From Lanius collurio (Eukaryota > Chordata > Aves > Passeriformes > Laniidae), in assembly GCA_020086605.1 (NCBI GenBank), contig JACBWW010000039.1:330560-394559 (forward strand): 64,000 bases of DNA. Direction: 5' to 3'. Below, one piece after another: positions 32,501 to 45,470 of the stretch; the stretch's first letter is position 1, and the number at the start of each line of letters is the position of its first letter. A program made the translations under genes and the position numbers. The notes below the pieces were generated by a model. That model was not told the DNA's origin. It made no database searches and was given only the letters and a program-made list of their open reading frames with translations.

Positions 32501-35500
32501 ACTCGGCTTCAGGGGGGCCTTTCTGCATCTGCTTCACATGCACAGAACTACACACACACACAAAAAAGGGCATTTAATGAATACAAAAAAAAAAGATAAA
32601 GCGTATTTATGTACCTACCCCACCAAGTCAAAAACTAAAAGTAGGAAGACGGGACAACTGGAAACAACCTCTGCAAGTTTCCCATAGCCTTCAGAGGAGG
32701 TGGAATCTAGATGCAATTTTAAAGGAGAAGATTGTAAGTGTTTCCCTTGCACTGTAATTGGCAAGTAATCAAGACCACATTCAATGCAACACAAGTTCTT
32801 GCAATCACGCTGTGACAGCAGACCAAGAAACTCTATTAAGAATCCAATGCAATTACAACCCAACAGCAGTCCAGCAAAGGGCTGGATATAAAGGGAGGCA
32901 TGACCTCACATTAGAAAGAAGTCGGTGATGGTACAGCTAAGGTGTAGCTCAGACACCACTGATGTGACACTAAACGAAGCAATCAGAACGTCTGGCACTG
33001 GAACAAGAAAGCTGCACTGGATACTTATTTCACCGTCCTGAAGCGATGCTAGAAGGAGAGTTGCTTTCAGATCACCAAATAACTGTTCCCAAAGCCATGA
33101 ATACCTGCCTCCTCCCCACACCCAGCCCCTGTACTCAGCAGTATCTGAACTCCCGTGTGCATCCTTTCCTCTTTGGCCATCCTGCCACTGTCCACACTTT
33201 GAAACAGAGGCAGCACACAGCATACAGAGACGATGCACTAAAACCACTCGTGTTCAGGTGAATGAAAGAGAAGAATGTTCTGCAATAAGCATAATCTGGG
33301 TGCTCCTCTATCTCACAACGCTTGTCTGAATGAAGCTTTGAGTCCAGGCACAGTTTGTAACCTACCAAGACAGGCTGCCTGTCTCCAGTGTCACATTGAC
33401 ACAGGGAGTGACACGCAAAATCCCTGGCTAGAGAGAAGGAAAGATGAGTTCCCTCCACAGGAACTGTGAACTGAGTGCTTGGTCTCTTCCCTGCCTGGTC
33501 AGGCTGCTGGGCAATCGGCTTTGCATAGCCCAGCTGCTCCAGCTGGCATCTAAAGTAGGCTGAAGGTCTAGGTGTAGGAAAACAGAGAACACTGGAAGAT
33601 GCCAGCTGGGTGGGGAAACACACTGCTAGCACAACAGGGCTTTAGGAGGGGTTAAAAATCTAATTGTAAGAAAATACATAAACAGCACAGGTGTTGCAAA
33701 GGTGGAGAGTAAAGCAGTTTTTCTTGATCTATGACCTACACTACACTGCTGGGACTTAAGATCTCCAAAACTGACTGTAAAGCTGTGAAATGAATACATT
33801 GCCCATATGCATTTAGATGCAGGAAAAGCAAAGGAAAAAAAAGTGAATTGAAGTTATAAGTATTTACAATTTAGTAGATTTTTTAATTGGTTGCACAGGA
33901 TGATTCTTGGATTGCCTTCAAAGAGTCAAGTGGACCTTCAGTTAGAAAGAGAAGGAGAAAAACCAGCTCAGGAAAGTGCTCAAAGCCCCTTAAGCTTCCC
34001 TCACTCTTCCCCATGACCTCTCTGTCCCCTATACATTATTTTTCTTCTTATAAATCTGTTCAGAAAATATTGTTTCCTTTTTGGTATCAGTTTTGTGCCA
34101 TCACTTCACCATAGCAACAGACAGCAAACAGCAGCTTGAACAACTGGAAGTTGTTGGCTTACTCAGGTAGGCTCGCCTGCTGCAGCAGCCTTGAGTGACT
34201 CCCTGCTTCTGGAAAAATGATTAGTTATATAATTCCAGGTTTATTTCCACTAAAAGAGAACATACACCATTAACTAAATGCCACCAATTAAACTATCAAC
34301 AAGGCAGGGATATTTTCAGTGTTGTATTGGTATACAGCTAGGCTGTAATGACAGTGGCTCCCTCAGCACACCAGGCTGATTTTAGAGCGACTACCTCGAG
34401 TCCTGGAGACAGAAGTGGGCCACAAAACCCCCAAGGGCAGCTGAGTCTATCCTGGGCAGTTCCCCTGAGTACACCTCTGTGCTGGCATGGGCTAAACTCC
34501 CACCAAGACCTGAGGTACCTGAGCCTGGAGGTGGGATTCTGTGAAAGATCAGAAGTCCAGGTGCCTCCCAAGCAGTGCCCAGCAGTGAGGATGAATCTGA
34601 GCTAAGACACCAGAGCAAAAACCAAAGAACATAAGGCTCAAACTTGATACTGGACCATGAAGGTGTTTTGGCAGACCAGCAGGAAGATAAAGAGGGCAAC
34701 AGGATGATGAAGCAATGAAGCAGAGGAAGGGAAGTTTTGCAATGCACAGTTGGGACTTACACGAATATCTTTACATCACTGAAAAGCACAGGAAAGTCAT
34801 AAACTGTGACAAGGTATCTATCTCAGGTTGCTACCAACACATGCTTACATTGATCCTCAATGATGTTAAAGGAACAATTGTTTTGAGAAGAAATTTAGTA
34901 ATAAAATGTGTAGGTTTTCTGCCAAATGCTCCGTAATTCTTCTTGCTTTACATTCATTGGACATCATGTTTTGTTCACATATTTAACTCCTGTGTTGCAT
35001 AGGAGTGTAGGAATATTGCAATGACTGAATAGAAAATATATTTACAGAGAAAATTATTTTTAAATTGTTTCATTTATGCATATTCTTTATAGGCACATAT
35101 ATATGTATACAATATGTATATTAAGAATTGCTTTAAAGGAAGATGAACTTCCCCCCAAAAATTGTGCTATTTAAATTTTCTTTTAGGTTTGTTAACCTAT
35201 TGCAGATTTAAAAGACATTGTCTACTGAGATTGGGGAGTGTATTGTATATATGTAATTAACTTTTTTCTTAATTACAACTTCTCATGTCAAGACAAGTGT
35301 TTGATAAAATTCCTCCAAATGTCTCAGCTTTATGCTTTTCCCCAAATAAAAGTAGATGCTTTTCAAAGAAAAACAGCTTCAATGACAAAAGAAAGACAAA
35401 CGTACTGAAAATACTGAAGCAAAATAAAAATAAAACATCTGCCAAAGTTCCTTCCCAGTATCATCAGTGACAACACACTTTCATGATATCAGCAGCAGCC

Positions 35501-38500
35501 TTGTGTGGCATTTAAGAATATCCAGATAGCTTAGACACTGCACAGCCCCTGCTGTTCTTTGATTTATAAACTAGTGTCCAAATCCTGACCTCTGGTGACA
35601 AAACCCCACTGCATTCACTAGAATTTCACAGGTGAAGTTCAGGACAAAATTCAACTTCGAGTTGCTTAATTTTAATTGGCCCAGAGTATGTTTGTTGTTG
35701 GGAGATGTTTTTTTCCCACCACTGCACAAACTGGAAGGATAAAAATTTAGTAACTAAAAATGTTTTCCAGAATCCCATTTTCCTGAGGGGGGAAAAAAAA
35801 AATGTAATTACATATAAATGGCAGAGTTATTTGATGTTACTGTGAACACGGTAACTGTGGTCTCTGGGTTGTCTTGTGCTCTTTCTGTCCTTCCATCAGC
35901 TTATTGGTTTTCCATGTGGCTGCTTGTGTACTTACAATTGTGTCTGGTTATCATATGCTGAACAAGATTGTTTTGCACTCAGATTTACTCCCAGCATGAA
36001 AATTATTTGAAAACAGGAGGAACGAGGGGGAGAAACACAGCCATCATTTGAGAAACTTGCACAGTAGAGTGCTCAAGGGCTTCCTTTCAGATTTGCCTTC
36101 CCTGCCAAGAAAAGGCATTGTTACAGTGACAGCCCAGAGGCGTGTGTTACAACAGGAAAATCATACGGGATGCCAAATTAAAATCTCAATCACAGGTGAA
36201 GAATCAAGGCAGCAGAGGAGTGTATACACAGAACTGCTCTTTTCTCCCTGCCTCCCAGAAAAAGTTGGCAATGCCTTGTCCCTGCAGAGGTGATGCTGTG
36301 AGGTGTTCAGTGCCCAAGTGAAGCAAAGCACCCTCCCAGCACCATGTCCTTCCCTGGCTCTGCTCAGAGCAGTGACTTCCCAGTCACCAGTTGGCTTCAG
36401 TGCCCCGAGTTCCCCCCAGCCTGGGTCTTGCCCCTCTCTAGCCAAGCTGTCTTGCATCTGACCCTCTGCTTGTCTCCCAGCTCCTGGTGCTGCTCAGGAG
36501 GGGAGGCAGCACCCACAGCAGAGGCAGTGGGTGGGACAGGGCACCCCTTCCCCCAAGCTGACAGCCCCTTCCAGCCCCAGCTCAGAGCAGAGCCCTGCCA
36601 GCACGGCCAGACCTGTGACAGGGCCTTACCTGTCGACCCCATCAAGGGAAGAGGTGACTTCCTGATGCCCCAGGCCAGCGTGGCCACACGGGTGGGATTC
36701 TGCAGCACATCCCGAGTGCCAGGGGGACTCTACGCTGTGTTAGGATTCTGCACGGGCCTGACACCTACGCTCAGCCAACGATTTGAGTCATGCCTGGTGA
36801 CAATTCAAATCAAACTTGTCAAGCCAGTGTAGGTCCAGATAGAAATCAGGTGGCATTTCTCCCTGCACAGAGCACTGTATTTCTGAATGGCAGATTATCC
36901 TCCTCAAGTTCTTCTGCTTCCAGCTACTCAGCATTTCTTCCCTTTTGTAGCAATTCTGGCCAACAATCCTCACTACTACTTACCCTCTTTGGATAATCAC
37001 ACCCTTACAGTACCTCTCTCAGCCTAATGTTTTACAATGAAATCTGAGAAGCTCTGAATAATCCTAATAGCTGTTAGGCAGCGGCACTCGCACAATTATG
37101 ATATAAAAGGTAAGTGTGCTCCCACCAGCTCTCCATTTAAATTTATAGTGATTGGTTCCATACAGTAACATGGTAAATGAAAAACATCCCCCAGCCTTCA
37201 TTTAAGAGGTTTATAGTAAATAAAAAAAATGCCGGGGGTTGTGTGTTGGCCTCCAGCCTGGCAGCTCTCTGTGCAGGAAGGGGATTCAGGCTCCCTTTCC
37301 TAGGCACACGTAAAATGCCGGGTGATATACAGCCCTGCTCCACCAGCAGCGTGGCTGCAGCAAATGCCTGAGGAAGTCAGGGTGCTGGTCCCAAGGAAAC
37401 CTTCTCTGCAAGCCCAGGCTGGGGGCACTAAGGCAAAAATCACCTGTGCTGTCCTGCAACCTGCTTTCCAGAGACACCCCAGCATCTTTCCAGGGTTTAG
37501 TGATGTATCACTTCCCAGGTACGAGGCAGAATGGAGTCAAATCTCTGATTAATTCAGTACACAGTGCCCTGATCACACTGAACAAGGGCTGGCAACTGTC
37601 AGATGTGGCAAGTACTGTCTAAATTTTTTTTTTTTTACAAGGAACACAGACTTGGAGGAGGTTTTTATACCTTCTCCAGAGACTGTAGGCTGCTCTGCTG
37701 TTCTGAGTTCAGACGGCAGGAAAAACAGGTCTTCACTCATGAGAATTTAATTTCAGTACCTGCACTAGTACCTTTAGAAAATGCAACTTGGGTCAGACCC
37801 TGACTTTTACAATTAACTTGCACAAGATCCCATGCAAGTTAATTGAAAGAGAGGCGTGATTCTGCTACACAAAGCCAACCATCTGGGGGATACTCGACCC
37901 TATCCTGCTGCAAAATACATCACTCCAGGGTGGAAATGCCAAGGTACCTGCTCCTCTGTGCTCCTTCTGTCTGAGACCACCCTGGTAGCCTGCAGTCCCC
38001 CTCTGCCCCTCACCACCTGGCCCCACACCACAGCTTTGGGGTGAGAACAGCCTGTACAAGCCACACAGTGAGAAGTGCCAATGGCTGATCTCCTCAGACT
38101 GGCACCAAGAAGCGTCCTACAGGCCAGTCAACCAGTACAGCAGGCACCAGAGAGGCTTTCAGCACCTTTATACTCCCAACATCACCTGTGCATTGACTCT
38201 GTGGTGCTCAAAACTTCCTTCCTTACCATGAGCCTGCATTGCTTCTCCTGGTGAGGAAGGGCAGATCCTCCAGGTTTTCACACCTTCATCAAGCTGTTTC
38301 TCCAAGAGCACTTAACACCCTTGCACTGCTGCAGTGTCCTGACACTGTTTTTCCCTTGTGTTCCTCCCCATCCATTACATCCTTAAAATAAATAAATGGA
38401 AGAAGGCATTTCTGGCTGAGCCTCGACCCGACACAGCCCATAGCACTGACAGGTCCCTGCTGTGAGACCCCTCTCTCCCAGGGCTGCTGGACACAGCACA

Positions 38501-41500
38501 CCCTGACCTGTCTCCATCACCCTGGTTGAGCTTTCCCCCTCACACACCCACATAAGGGATATTGTCTGCCTCTAATATGCTGGGATTTCACACCAATAAA
38601 TGAGTGCCAATGTTCCTGTGAAGGGGGAGAGTCACCAGCCGTGCAACATCCAGTGTCAGATTGCAGCTCCTGGCTTACCTGGTTGTGACAGGCATCTACC
38701 TTGCAATCCCTTCATTATTACATCTCAAGACTCACCCCACACTTAAGGAAATTCTCCCCCTCCCTACAAGAGGACACAAAGCAGAATGGACCAGTTTGTG
38801 TTTCTCAAGGCTTACTGGGAAATCCGTGGTGAGTCCGAGCCCAGGAAGGGTTCTGCAAAACTGCCCTTGTAAATCCCTCGGCAGGAGAGGTAACGGTGCC
38901 CCCTCCCCCAGCTCCGAGGATTCACGCTCCAGCAGCATGTTCCCGTCTGCCTTGCACATCTGCTGAACTAAGGTAAAACCGGACACTGCAGGGCTGTGAT
39001 TGATGTCACCAGGGTAAGGCACTGCTGGAGAGGTCCCTCCCTGCTGCAGGAGGAATTCTCACACACTTCTCTCTCTCTCCTCACGCATCCTGCCCTTGTG
39101 ATCACGGCACAGTTACACAGCCTGTTACGAGATTGTCACCTCTTCTCCTCCTCCTCTTGCAGTGTCCAGAAGTCCCAAGGCTTGTGGCTACTGTGCCACC
39201 CTATAAAGGCAGAGGAAGGGCTTGGGCATCCCTGATACAGTCCCTTCACACAGTACCCCCAACCACTGTGCTTTGGAGCAGCAAGGGCAGCTTTACCTTC
39301 CATGAGCACTAACTGAAGAACTCCAGCAGAGCTGGCAGCCAGCTTGGCTGCAAGAAGAGTTAACTTGGTGAAGGAGGCAGAGGAATAAAAGGCCTTCCTT
39401 TCTCTGTTTGTCAGGCAACAGGTCACACATGCTTGCAGACAGATCCCAAAGCCTGTCTCTACTCTCACATTTCCTCTCTTCCTTTCTCTGACGCTTTCCT
39501 GACATATCTTCTTGTGCACTTTGCTCAGCTTTTGAAGTAACACTCCTCCCTGCTTGTTCTCCTTCCCACTCCTTGTCACTGAAGTCCTGCTGCTGTCATC
39601 ACACTCCCATCAGACTTCTCCTTTCAACTGTGCGTTTCCACGCTGTCTCTCCCAACTGTCACATACGCTTCTGGTTCAAACATCTGTTCCTCCCCCTCTC
39701 AGGGAAGTTACTCCAAAACAAGCTGCTTTCTGTCTGAATGGCAGGGAGGATAGATTTGGTTGTACATGTGGCACTACACAACCATCGTGCTGCCAAGTGA
39801 AAGGCTCCTCTTCTGTGGTTTGGTCACATCAATTCCCAGGGCTCCAGGCTTAGGCCCTCCTTATTCTGCCAGGAGGAAGAGTGAGAAGCCTGCTTCTTGC
39901 ACCTTACAGCCTGGTTATTCAGGGCTAAGCCTCTGCTCAGCAGGAAAGCAAAGGAAGGGGACACTTGCTGCCCTGCATGGAGGGAAGGTCTGTGTGATCA
40001 TTCTCTGCTACAGGTAAAGGGATGCCCATGCAAGAACAGCTCAACCCAGTGGAGTACCAAGAGGCCAGCAAGGAACTGACACATTACAGGAGCACTGTGG
40101 CTCCCCAGTGTCCAATAGCTGGTATTGCCTGGTGATCTCAGAGGTCTTGTGTCATTGCAGGTGAGTCTCAGACCAGGGCCAAACTCAAAGTGGGGTTAAC
40201 CCAAGCAGCATGGCCAGCAAGGTGTCCTGCACAGCCTCCCAGAACCAGGGGGCTCAGAGGCAGAGCACATCTCCAGCTCTGTACAGAGGCCACAGCAGCC
40301 CCACTGCCTGCACACCCAGCTCTGCTGGCAGCCTTGGACTGCCCAGCTTCACTGACAACATCAGGAAGGCAAACAACTGGTCTCTGGCCTGCTACTTGCT
40401 CTGTCCTGTGTGCTGGCTGGAGGCAAGGCCCCAAAACAGGTGTCAGAACTTAGAGAAGGTTCAGAGATGTTTTATCAGCACTGGTAAGTTCTGCCCATTG
40501 TGAAGAAAAAGAAATGTAGTTTCTATTCTATTCCCTTTTCAGCTGCTTATAAGTTTTTCAAACAGATTCCTATTCAGGGTGAAATGTTCAGTGCTTGGTC
40601 TCAGCTCAGAGATGATTTCTTTTATTTTCCCCTGCAGGAACTGTGAGCAAAATACTAAATGGAGTAGATTTGGAGTTTGGGGAGCATGAGCAATCAAGAT
40701 ATTTCCCCCTTGTTCCCTCTGATACCATATGTTCCAGTTGGAAATTTTACACTTGCAGACTGGTAACTCGTAAATGGTAGAGATGATAGACTTCAAATGT
40801 TCTCATTGAGAGGCAGAAAACAAACCCAGATTTAACAAAATAATTGGTTCAATACTGTTAAGATGAGTTTAAAGAATTCTGATAATGCTTTCCCCTTCCG
40901 TCGTTTCCCAGGAGGGACAAGTACACACATTTTATTTTAATCTGTGTGCTATAATTTTAAGGATAGCTGACACGGGGTGGTCTTTGTTAAGATGTATCTA
41001 TTTGCTTTGAAATCCAAAGAAGTTCAGCATTTGCAGGCTGCCAGAAACCACAGACCTATTATTCAAGGAACTTTTGAGCTGTGCTGTCAAACTCATCAGA
41101 AGTCTGTACACTGAGCAGCTCCCATTCAATACATTTTTGTGCTCATTTACAAACTCTACAGTGGGACTACTTGAAGCTTTATTCCCCTCAACTTTAAACT
41201 CACTTAAAACTAAAGTCAGAGAACCCCAGTGTTCTTGGAAAGGCATGTTTGGAAACACAGCCTTACAGAAGCAATGGCAGCCTGATCATCCTCACCTACA
41301 GTGTCAGCTAGGTCATTTAAAACGTCACAGTCTAGATGGGTTTTTTTACTTCAAAGTCAGTCCTGCAAACCCCAGGCAAGCTTTGGATAACCTGTTAATA
41401 AATACATTGCATGTTGGTATAAATGCAGAAGTCATAAGACAGACAACAAGCTTTAAGTCCTGCGAGTTCCTGATCACAAGTGTTCCACCATGATCAGATT

Positions 41501-44500
41501 CATGTATGCACATAGAGGGTTATATACATTACTTTTTCCAGGGGGTAGGTTTACCAAGGGAGACAATATCCCTATTTCCTTCTCCCATTCCCACTGCACA
41601 GCACAGATGTCCTTTTTTACGTGGCTGGGGAGACACTGAACAGCTGCCCAGCCCATCCTGCTTCCCCCACTCCATCCATGGTCCCATTTATAGCCCAGAG
41701 AGGCACTACTGACAGCTCACATGTATTTAACCACTTAGGCAGCAGATGACTACCAGAACAGCCCAGCACATTGTGGCATAGTACAACAGCATACAAAAAT
41801 CACCCCGTTTGGGCAAGGAAGTCTCCTGACCTGGAATTCACCGTACACCAGGGCTGGCAGACCATCCAGGAGGCAGATGATGGCTCTCTTCCAATCCCAC
41901 TGACCAAAGTGACCCAGCAGCCACCTGGAACACAGCAAGAGATGAAATCTCCTTGGCAAGCAGCTCCCAGCCTGTTCTCTGCCTCCACAGCAGCTGGCAT
42001 GAGCTACTTTCACCTCAAGCTCCCGATCTCTTTGATCTCCCAGCTAGTTAGGTACTTTAATGATTCATGATTGTTACTCACATCCCACCTGCAAGCAGGG
42101 AAGCCTCTAGCCTGGCCTATGAAGGTTAGGGGATAGCTGTGGGCTCACTTCCCCAACCTCTCCTGGGAACTACTTCCTTACACCAGCCTTCCAGCATGGT
42201 AATTCTGTTAAGTGCTATGGAATTAATCATGATTTATGCCAGTTGGAAGGAGAGAATAACCAAGTCCTGTATCCTCACCTCCTGAACTACTGGTACTGCT
42301 CTAATCTTGTTCATACTTTGAAGTGCTTTATTCTGGCCAGGATGTTAGAATTATTTTGTGCCTGTGCCCTTAAACTCTGGTCATTCTTTGCTGTAATTCC
42401 TTGCTGTGGCTTCTGGAAAGGTGTTTTTCTCCTTCCACTCCCCACAATAAATGAGTTTGTCACTTGAAATATACTGCCAATGTGTTACATGTCCCACAGT
42501 GTTTGTGGTTATATCAGAAGTGTTTGTTTATAGCACCATAATTCAGCAATATCTTGATTACAGGAGAGATGGTGTTGTAACTCACTGTGGCTAGAGAGAA
42601 TATTATTTTTCTTTTCCTTTAATATAAAATGTTGATTTTCAGTCAATACACTGAAAGAAAAAAGTGCAGTTGTTGCCCTAGTAACCAGCTGCCTTGTAAA
42701 CCATAAGATGTTAGGAGCAGAAGGTGTTAATTGTTCCAAGTGCTGTTTGTGGTCAGGGGTAAAAGCTAGAATGGGAGAGATCCTAAGAAACACCCGGGAA
42801 GATAAAGTCAGCCGGTCTCTGGTTGGAGAAAGCCTAGACAACAGCAGGTAGAGATAAAGCGAGAGGTGTCACTGCCACCAGAGGTGCGGGATGAACGAAA
42901 TTGTGGCCGCATGTGAGAGTCTCTGAGGGAAGCCTGATGGGTTTTTCCCCAGGCACACTGAGGGTTCAGCACTCCATCACCACAAGTAGCAGCTCTTCTT
43001 GACAATGCTCATTCCCCTCCTCGTGACCAAACCCATCTCCATTTCCCCTTCTGCTCTCTGTCTTGGTATGCTCTGCTCCAGAACGTTCCTTCCTTCGGCA
43101 TGAATTTAGGTTTGCCATTCCCTTCACACACCTACCTGGGCACCTTTGCTGCCCTGCTGAGCAGCTCCTGCTCAGGCTCCTTGCATGGCACAGCTTGGCA
43201 CAGCACAGTACCAACATCTTCCTGGATGATCCTGCGGTGGGCATCCTGGCTCTGCTGCCTGCGAGCAGCCGACGGCCAGGGGAGCACACTGAACACAAAG
43301 CATCGGTGCCTCTGCCCCAGCCTGCGATGAGGCACAGCCCCCCAAACCCAGCGGGTGTCCCCAAACCCAGCGGGTTTCGTGCTGGGGCTGGGAGGCAGCA
43401 CCAGGAGGGTTCTGTCTGCAAGGGGTCTCAGAGGGAGCAGGGCTGCAGAGGGCTCCTCTCCCATCTCTCCTCCCTCACACGAAAGCAAGCTGGCAAGACA
43501 GCAGCCTCCTGCTCCACAGCATCTGCCACCTCTCCCCTCGCTCCCCCTGCCCAGTCCTTGCAAACTGGAGAGCGAGTAGGAACACTTAGATCTAGGGGAA
43601 GGTTTTCTGCTTTCTAGCAATTTGCCATCTCTGAATGCCCACTGAACCTGCCAGTATGCGCATTCCCTTAGGAAATAAAGGGAAGGAGCACAGAAAAGAC
43701 AACATATTTGCAAGATAAGCCCCTCCCGGGGGCAGGGTTATGCTAAGCAGGAGCCTCTGCCCCAGCATGGGACGCGGATTACATCGACACGACAGTAACA
43801 TATGGAGAGGAGGGCTCATGTCCTGCCGAGAAAAAAGGATGGGACACCAGGATTTTTTCCCCCTTGGACTCCATTGTCCAGGGATGTATTCCTGACGTCT
43901 CATTAACTTCTGGGGGACAGTTTTTCCTCCTGTTGTTTTTATTTACTAACTCTTGGTGTTTATACTTGCCAATAAAGACATTGCAGTAAACCACACCACA
44001 AAGCCCTGTGTGCAATCTAGTGACACCTCACACTGGGGGTGAAGCCTACATTTAAGCAGAGGTTTGTTTTCTTTCTCTTGCTTCCCCTGGTACAGTTGCC
44101 CCTGATGATGCAGACACCTTCATCTCAGCACAGCCTGATGTAGACCTCGGCTGCTGATCAGGGCTGGGATCTCTGCCATTTATCCTTTACACTAAGAAAA
44201 CATAGCTTGAGTGAATAAAGCTGAGAAACTGTGAATTTTTCCAAGCAGAGAGTGCCTGGGCAGCACTTCAGATAGCAAAGCTGCATTTAAACTGGGATCT
44301 GTGGGAAAAACTGAAAAATAAAGATGAATGAGTGTGGTTGGGTAATTAGATAATAAAATTGAAGGCTCTGGAGTTTAGCCCAGAAATATAACCCGGTATA
44401 TGTTGCTGGCTAGCCTGCTGACTCTCCTACTGCTGGCAGCACTGTATTAACCCAGCAAGGATATCTGTCCTTCAGAGTCGAAACACAGAAATGCATTTGT

Positions 44501-44555
44501 TTACCACAGGATCAGTGGCACGGGACCAATCCTGCCCTCTGTCAGTCTCCCAGCA
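26600..44555. other. Gene-free sequence upstream of HMGB3
   Basis: No recognisable exon, RNA gene or well-preserved transposon was found over about 18 kb. Open frames such as the plus-strand frame at 27,037-27,489 (150 codons) and the overlapping opposite-strand frames at 43,063-43,713 look like chance frames. The former is random-like in composition and the latter lie in a GC-rich patch. Minor simple repeats (AT-rich tract at 35,090-35,125; T-run near 37,626) are present. Confidence 0.55.
43340..43377. repeat. 19-bp direct tandem duplication
   Basis: Two adjacent copies of ccccaaacccagcgggtgt / ccccaaacccagcgggttt, differing by one base. It is in GC-rich non-coding sequence. Confidence 0.85.
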
Positions 44556-44559
44556 GCTG

Positions 44560-44862
44560 GATTTACTCCCTACAGGTGAGGCAGGGCTGCAGAGGGGTGC
44601 TGCAGGACTCAAAATGGGCTTCCCACTGCTCCAGCAGTGCCCAGACCTGCAGAGTAGAACAAACCCAGAGAGGGGGCTGGGCACTGGAATAGGCTCCCCA
44701 GGGAAATTGTCACAGCACCAAGCCTGACCGACTTCAAGAAGCATTTGAATAACATTCTCAGGAACACGGTGTTATTCTGGGGCTGTCTTGTGCAGGGTCG
44801 GGAGTTGGACTTGATGATCCTTGTGGGTCCCTTTCAACTCAAGAGATTCTATGATTCTGTGA
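44560..44862 (+). mobile_element. CR1: CR1 LINE 3' end, plus orientation
   Basis: The order of blocks is that of avian CR1 3' ends: 'ggaataggctccccagggaaattgtcacagc', 'gacttcaagaagcatttg', 'ggggctgtcttgtgcaggg', 'gagttggacttgatgatccttgtgggtccctttcaactca', then 'gattctatgattctgtg'. The copy is truncated at its 5' end, as most CR1 copies are, and has no coding capacity. Confidence 0.9.
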
Positions 44863-45179
44863 ACTCTCATGCGTATCTCGTGCCAGTAAATACTACCATG
44901 GCTCTGTAGAGGGTGGTGTTTCAGGGTAAAAAGGGAAGCAGACCCAGTCTGAAAGGAAAATTGAGGGTGGTTTAGTTTTCTGGGGTGGCTGTTTTCCTAA
45001 ATTCAGTTTTCAAATTGCTGCAGAACTGAAAAGCAAAGCAGAGGTAAGTTCTCTTTGACTTGGGAAATCCTTCAAAATTAAGCAAACCCATTTTGAAAGG
45101 AAAACTTTGTCAGCTGCCCTATTTTTAGGATTGACTCCTACAGGTCCCTCCTTCAATGATAGCAGTTTTGCCTGAGCAA

Positions 45180-45470
45180 TGACTAGGGACTGCAGGATTT
45201 AGGCTTTTAATAAAGCAATTGTGTAATTAAAAATAAATGGGTCTCTAGTGTCACTATTTAAAAGAAAAGAAAACTTAGATCAAATAAGGCATTTCTTTCT
45301 TTTTGGTTTAGTCTGCTTGGATCATGCAGAGCTTTAATGACGCAGTCACAAATGTTGTATTTAAAAGGCCTCTTAGTTGCTGAGAGGAGCCCCAGGAGAG
45401 GGCTATTAACTGGCCAAATTAGGCTATTTATTTTTGTGAGTTTTGCAAGTTTGAAAAAGAGAGGCACATT
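45180..45470. other. AT-rich possible conserved non-coding element
   Basis: A repeat-free AT-rich block with TAATTAAAAATAAAT, TTTAATGACGCAGTCA (AP-1/CRE-like) and GTATTTAAAAGG sequences. It resembles regulatory elements in texture. Conservation was not testable. Confidence 0.2.

Noticed and set aside
33135..33632. A 165-codon minus-strand open frame
   Set aside because: Cys-rich, random-looking composition with no family resemblance and no flanking splice signals that would make a gene model.
43063..43713. Overlapping 184- and 193-codon frames on opposite strands
   Set aside because: Mirror-image frames in a GC-rich patch with a 19-bp tandem duplication; no domain recognised on either strand.
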